Below, in pieces: positions 13,043 through 14,324 of a DNA stretch of 14,324 nucleotides. The stretch is taken from positions 1-14,324 of the forward strand of contig CALZMY010000150.1 of assembly GCA_945788675.1 (NCBI GenBank). Reading direction: 5' to 3'. The DNA comes from an uncultured Gammaproteobacteria bacterium (lineage in GTDB: Bacteria > Pseudomonadota > Gammaproteobacteria > SZUA-140). The stretch's first letter is position 1; every line of letters starts with the position of its first letter. Both the position numbers and the translations under genes were made by a program. The notes under the pieces are model-generated. The model made no database searches, was not told where the DNA came from, and saw only the letters and a list, made by a program, of their open reading frames with translations.

Positions 13043-14098
13043 CTATTCTGATTTTTGCGCGCGCTCAAATAACGCAACCACAGCATCATGCGGCGCGCGG
13101 CATTCATACAAAACACAATAAACCTGCTCTGCGATAGGCATTTCAACATTACATCGCCGCGCCAACTGCCTTACCTCGCGCGCCGTCTGCACCCCCTCCA
13201 CCGCTTGCCCTATCGACTGTAATGCTGACGACAACGTCTCACCTTTTGCAAGTGCTAGCCCCATACGACGGTTGCGTGACTGATTGTCGGTACAGGTCAA
13301 CACCAGATCTCCCAACCCCGCCAGGCCAGTAAAGGTCTCTGCCTGACCACCAAGCGCAACCCCCAGACGGGTGATTTCAGCCAGACCACGAGTAATCAAT
13401 GCGGCACGTGCATTAGCACCAAAACCAAGCCCATCAGAAATTCCAGCCGCAATCGCAAGCACATTTTTTACCGCGCCACCGACCTCAACGCCCACCATAT
13501 CCCGGGAACTATAGGCTCGAAAAGTATCATTGTGCAGCGCGCAAGAAAGATCATGAGAAAATTGAGCATCACTCGACGCCACTGTTAATGCCGTTGGTAA
13601 ACCGGCAGCGACTTCATGGGCAAAACTAGGACCAGAGATAACCGCTAACGCAATCCCCTCCCCACAAATCTCTTTAGCTACCTGATGCAGCAGCTTGCCA
13701 CTCCCAGGATCAAACCCTTTAGTCGCCCAGGCAATACGCACCTGCGGCGCAAACATCGGTCGGCAAAGTTCAAGTACTGAACGAAATGCCTCGCTGGGAA
13801 CAGCGATCATCACATCATCACTCGCGGCCAACACCTGCTTCAGGTCAGCATCGACAGTCAGTGTGTCGGGAAATTCGATCTCGGGAAGGAAATCAACATT
13901 GCGGCGCTGCTCACGCATCACGTCAACCTGCGCAGCATCATTGCTCCACAGGGTTACATCATGCCCATTGCGTGCAATCAGCGTTGCCAGTGCGCTCCCC
14001 CACGAGCCCGCACCCAATATTGCTATCGGCCGTTGCGACCGACTCGCTGCATCACTGTCTTGCACCTGCACTATCTCCAGAGTTCTACTATTAACCAC
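13043..14098 (-). CDS. gpsA: NAD(P)+-dependent glycerol-3-phosphate dehydrogenase
   Basis: This cytoplasmic enzyme reduces dihydroxyacetone phosphate to sn-glycerol-3-phosphate, the backbone precursor of phospholipids. In the 351-residue form read from GTG 14098, the Rossmann motif GAGSWG is at 29-34, WATKG at 124-128 (Lys127), SGPSFAHEV at 155-163, GGAVKNVLAIAAG with catalytic Lys211 at 207-219, NARAALITRGL at 229-239 and LAGLGDLVLTCTDNQSRNRR at 259-278. The true start is uncertain. GTG 14098 is 6 nt after secB but has a poor ribosome site, while GTG 14065 has GGAG 9 nt upstream and gives 340 residues, nearer the usual family length. The extra N-terminal residues look unconserved. The secB-gpsA order matches E. 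coli and suggests co-transcription. Confidence 0.96.
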   Translation of the reverse strand: MVNSRTLEIVQVQDSDAASRSQRPIAILGAGSWGSALATLIARNGHDVTLWSNDAAQVDVMREQRRNVDFLPEIEFPDTLTVDADLKQVLAASDDVMIAVPSEAFRSVLELCRPMFAPQVRIAWATKGFDPGSGKLLHQVAKEICGEGIALAVISGPSFAHEVAAGLPTALTVASSDAQFSHDLSCALHNDTFRAYSSRDMVGVEVGGAVKNVLAIAAGISDGLGFGANARAALITRGLAEITRLGVALGGQAETFTGLAGLGDLVLTCTDNQSRNRRMGLALAKGETLSSALQSIGQAVEGVQTAREVRQLARRCNVEMPIAEQVYCVLYECRAPHDAVVALFERAQKSE

Positions 14099-14104
14099 GC
14101 TGGC

Positions 14105-14324
14105 TCAATGCTGAACTTCGCCCTCCCCCCCTTCTTGCTGCCTCTTTTGCTGCTGGGCATACTCGGCATAAAGCGCATCGAAGTTAACAGGTGACAGCAG
14201 CAACTGCGGAAAACCTCCACGAGTCACCAGGTCGGAGATCGTTTCGCGTGCAAAAGGAAACAGGATATTCGGACAATAACTGCCCACCATGGCTGACAAT
14301 TCATCCTGGCCATACCCAGCAATA
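14105..14324 (-). CDS. secB: protein-export chaperone SecB, C-terminal part (partial)
   Basis: Only the last 72 or so codons are in the window. The gene begins beyond the right edge. The frame reads IAGYGQDELSAMVGSYCPNI, then LFPFARETISDLVTRGGFPQ and SPVNFDALYAEY, which corresponds to the E. coli SecB segment around YCPNILFPYAR and PVNFDALF. SecB is a homotetrameric cytosolic chaperone that keeps preproteins unfolded and hands them to SecA. The conserved aromatic and hydrophobic stretch lines its substrate groove. The tail (QQQKRQQEGGEGEVQH) is the variable, charged C terminus. A TTG and an ATG inside the frame are internal codons, not starts. The stop is 6 nt before the longest gpsA start. 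Confidence 0.95.
   Translation of the reverse strand, partial: IAGYGQDELSAMVGSYCPNILFPFARETISDLVTRGGFPQLLLSPVNFDALYAEYAQQQKRQQEGGEGEVQH

Overview
The window is ordinary, gene-dense chromosomal DNA from a gammaproteobacterium with a moderate, roughly 50-55% GC content judged by eye. The evidence is a class II Cca with the E. coli-type N-terminal half and HD domain, the secB-gpsA pair, a CsdA/DeaD-type helicase with a C-terminal RNA-binding domain, and a Pseudomonas-type MurU. An NDUFA9-like epimerase next to cca, a DUF3579 protein and a TauE/SafE permease fit a free-living or symbiotic lineage outside the enterics, perhaps a sulfur-oxidising Chromatiales/Thiotrichales relative. That last placement is inference. 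I see no prophage, insertion sequence, CRISPR array, rRNA or tRNA gene.

Layout, left to right. (1) A nitroreductase (56-628, +), then a gap with the promoter and leader of a DEAD-box RNA helicase, deaD (1023-2885, +). (2) A convergent hairpin, then a minus-strand HDOD signalling protein (2969-4213) with a long AT-rich leader holding a very strong ribosome site and a 10-codon open frame. (3) A TauE/SafE permease (4418-5209, -), divergent from a plus-strand operon of an NDUFA9-like dehydrogenase (5334-6314) and cca (6341-7564). (4) DUF3579 (7713-8057, +) with its own sigma70-like promoter, then a YdcH/DUF465 protein (8330-8575, +), ending at an 18-bp near-perfect hairpin.

(5) A minus-strand block, read right to left: an exported protein of unknown function (11913-12737), an intrinsic terminator, murU (11143-11832), a GCS2-type amide ligase (9685-11121) and an M14/AstE-like peptidase (8672-9673). 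The last three are tightly packed and look like one transcript. One enzyme recycles cell-wall sugar, one probably makes an amide bond and one probably breaks an amide bond. (6) A 305-bp regulatory gap with an 8-bp tandem repeat, a candidate G-quadruplex and several dyads, then gpsA (13043-14098, -) and the C-terminal part of secB (from 14105 past the window edge), in the gene order known from E. coli.

The least explained part is the exported orphan and its control region (about 11850-13000). Its Shine-Dalgarno sequence is built from an 8-bp tandem repeat that can form a G-quadruplex, its promoter is covered by overlapping palindromes, and a strong terminator lies between it and murU. The second is the GCS2 ligase/M14 peptidase pair behind murU, whose substrate cannot be read from sequence. 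I did not find a complete new defence, mobile or biosynthetic system here.
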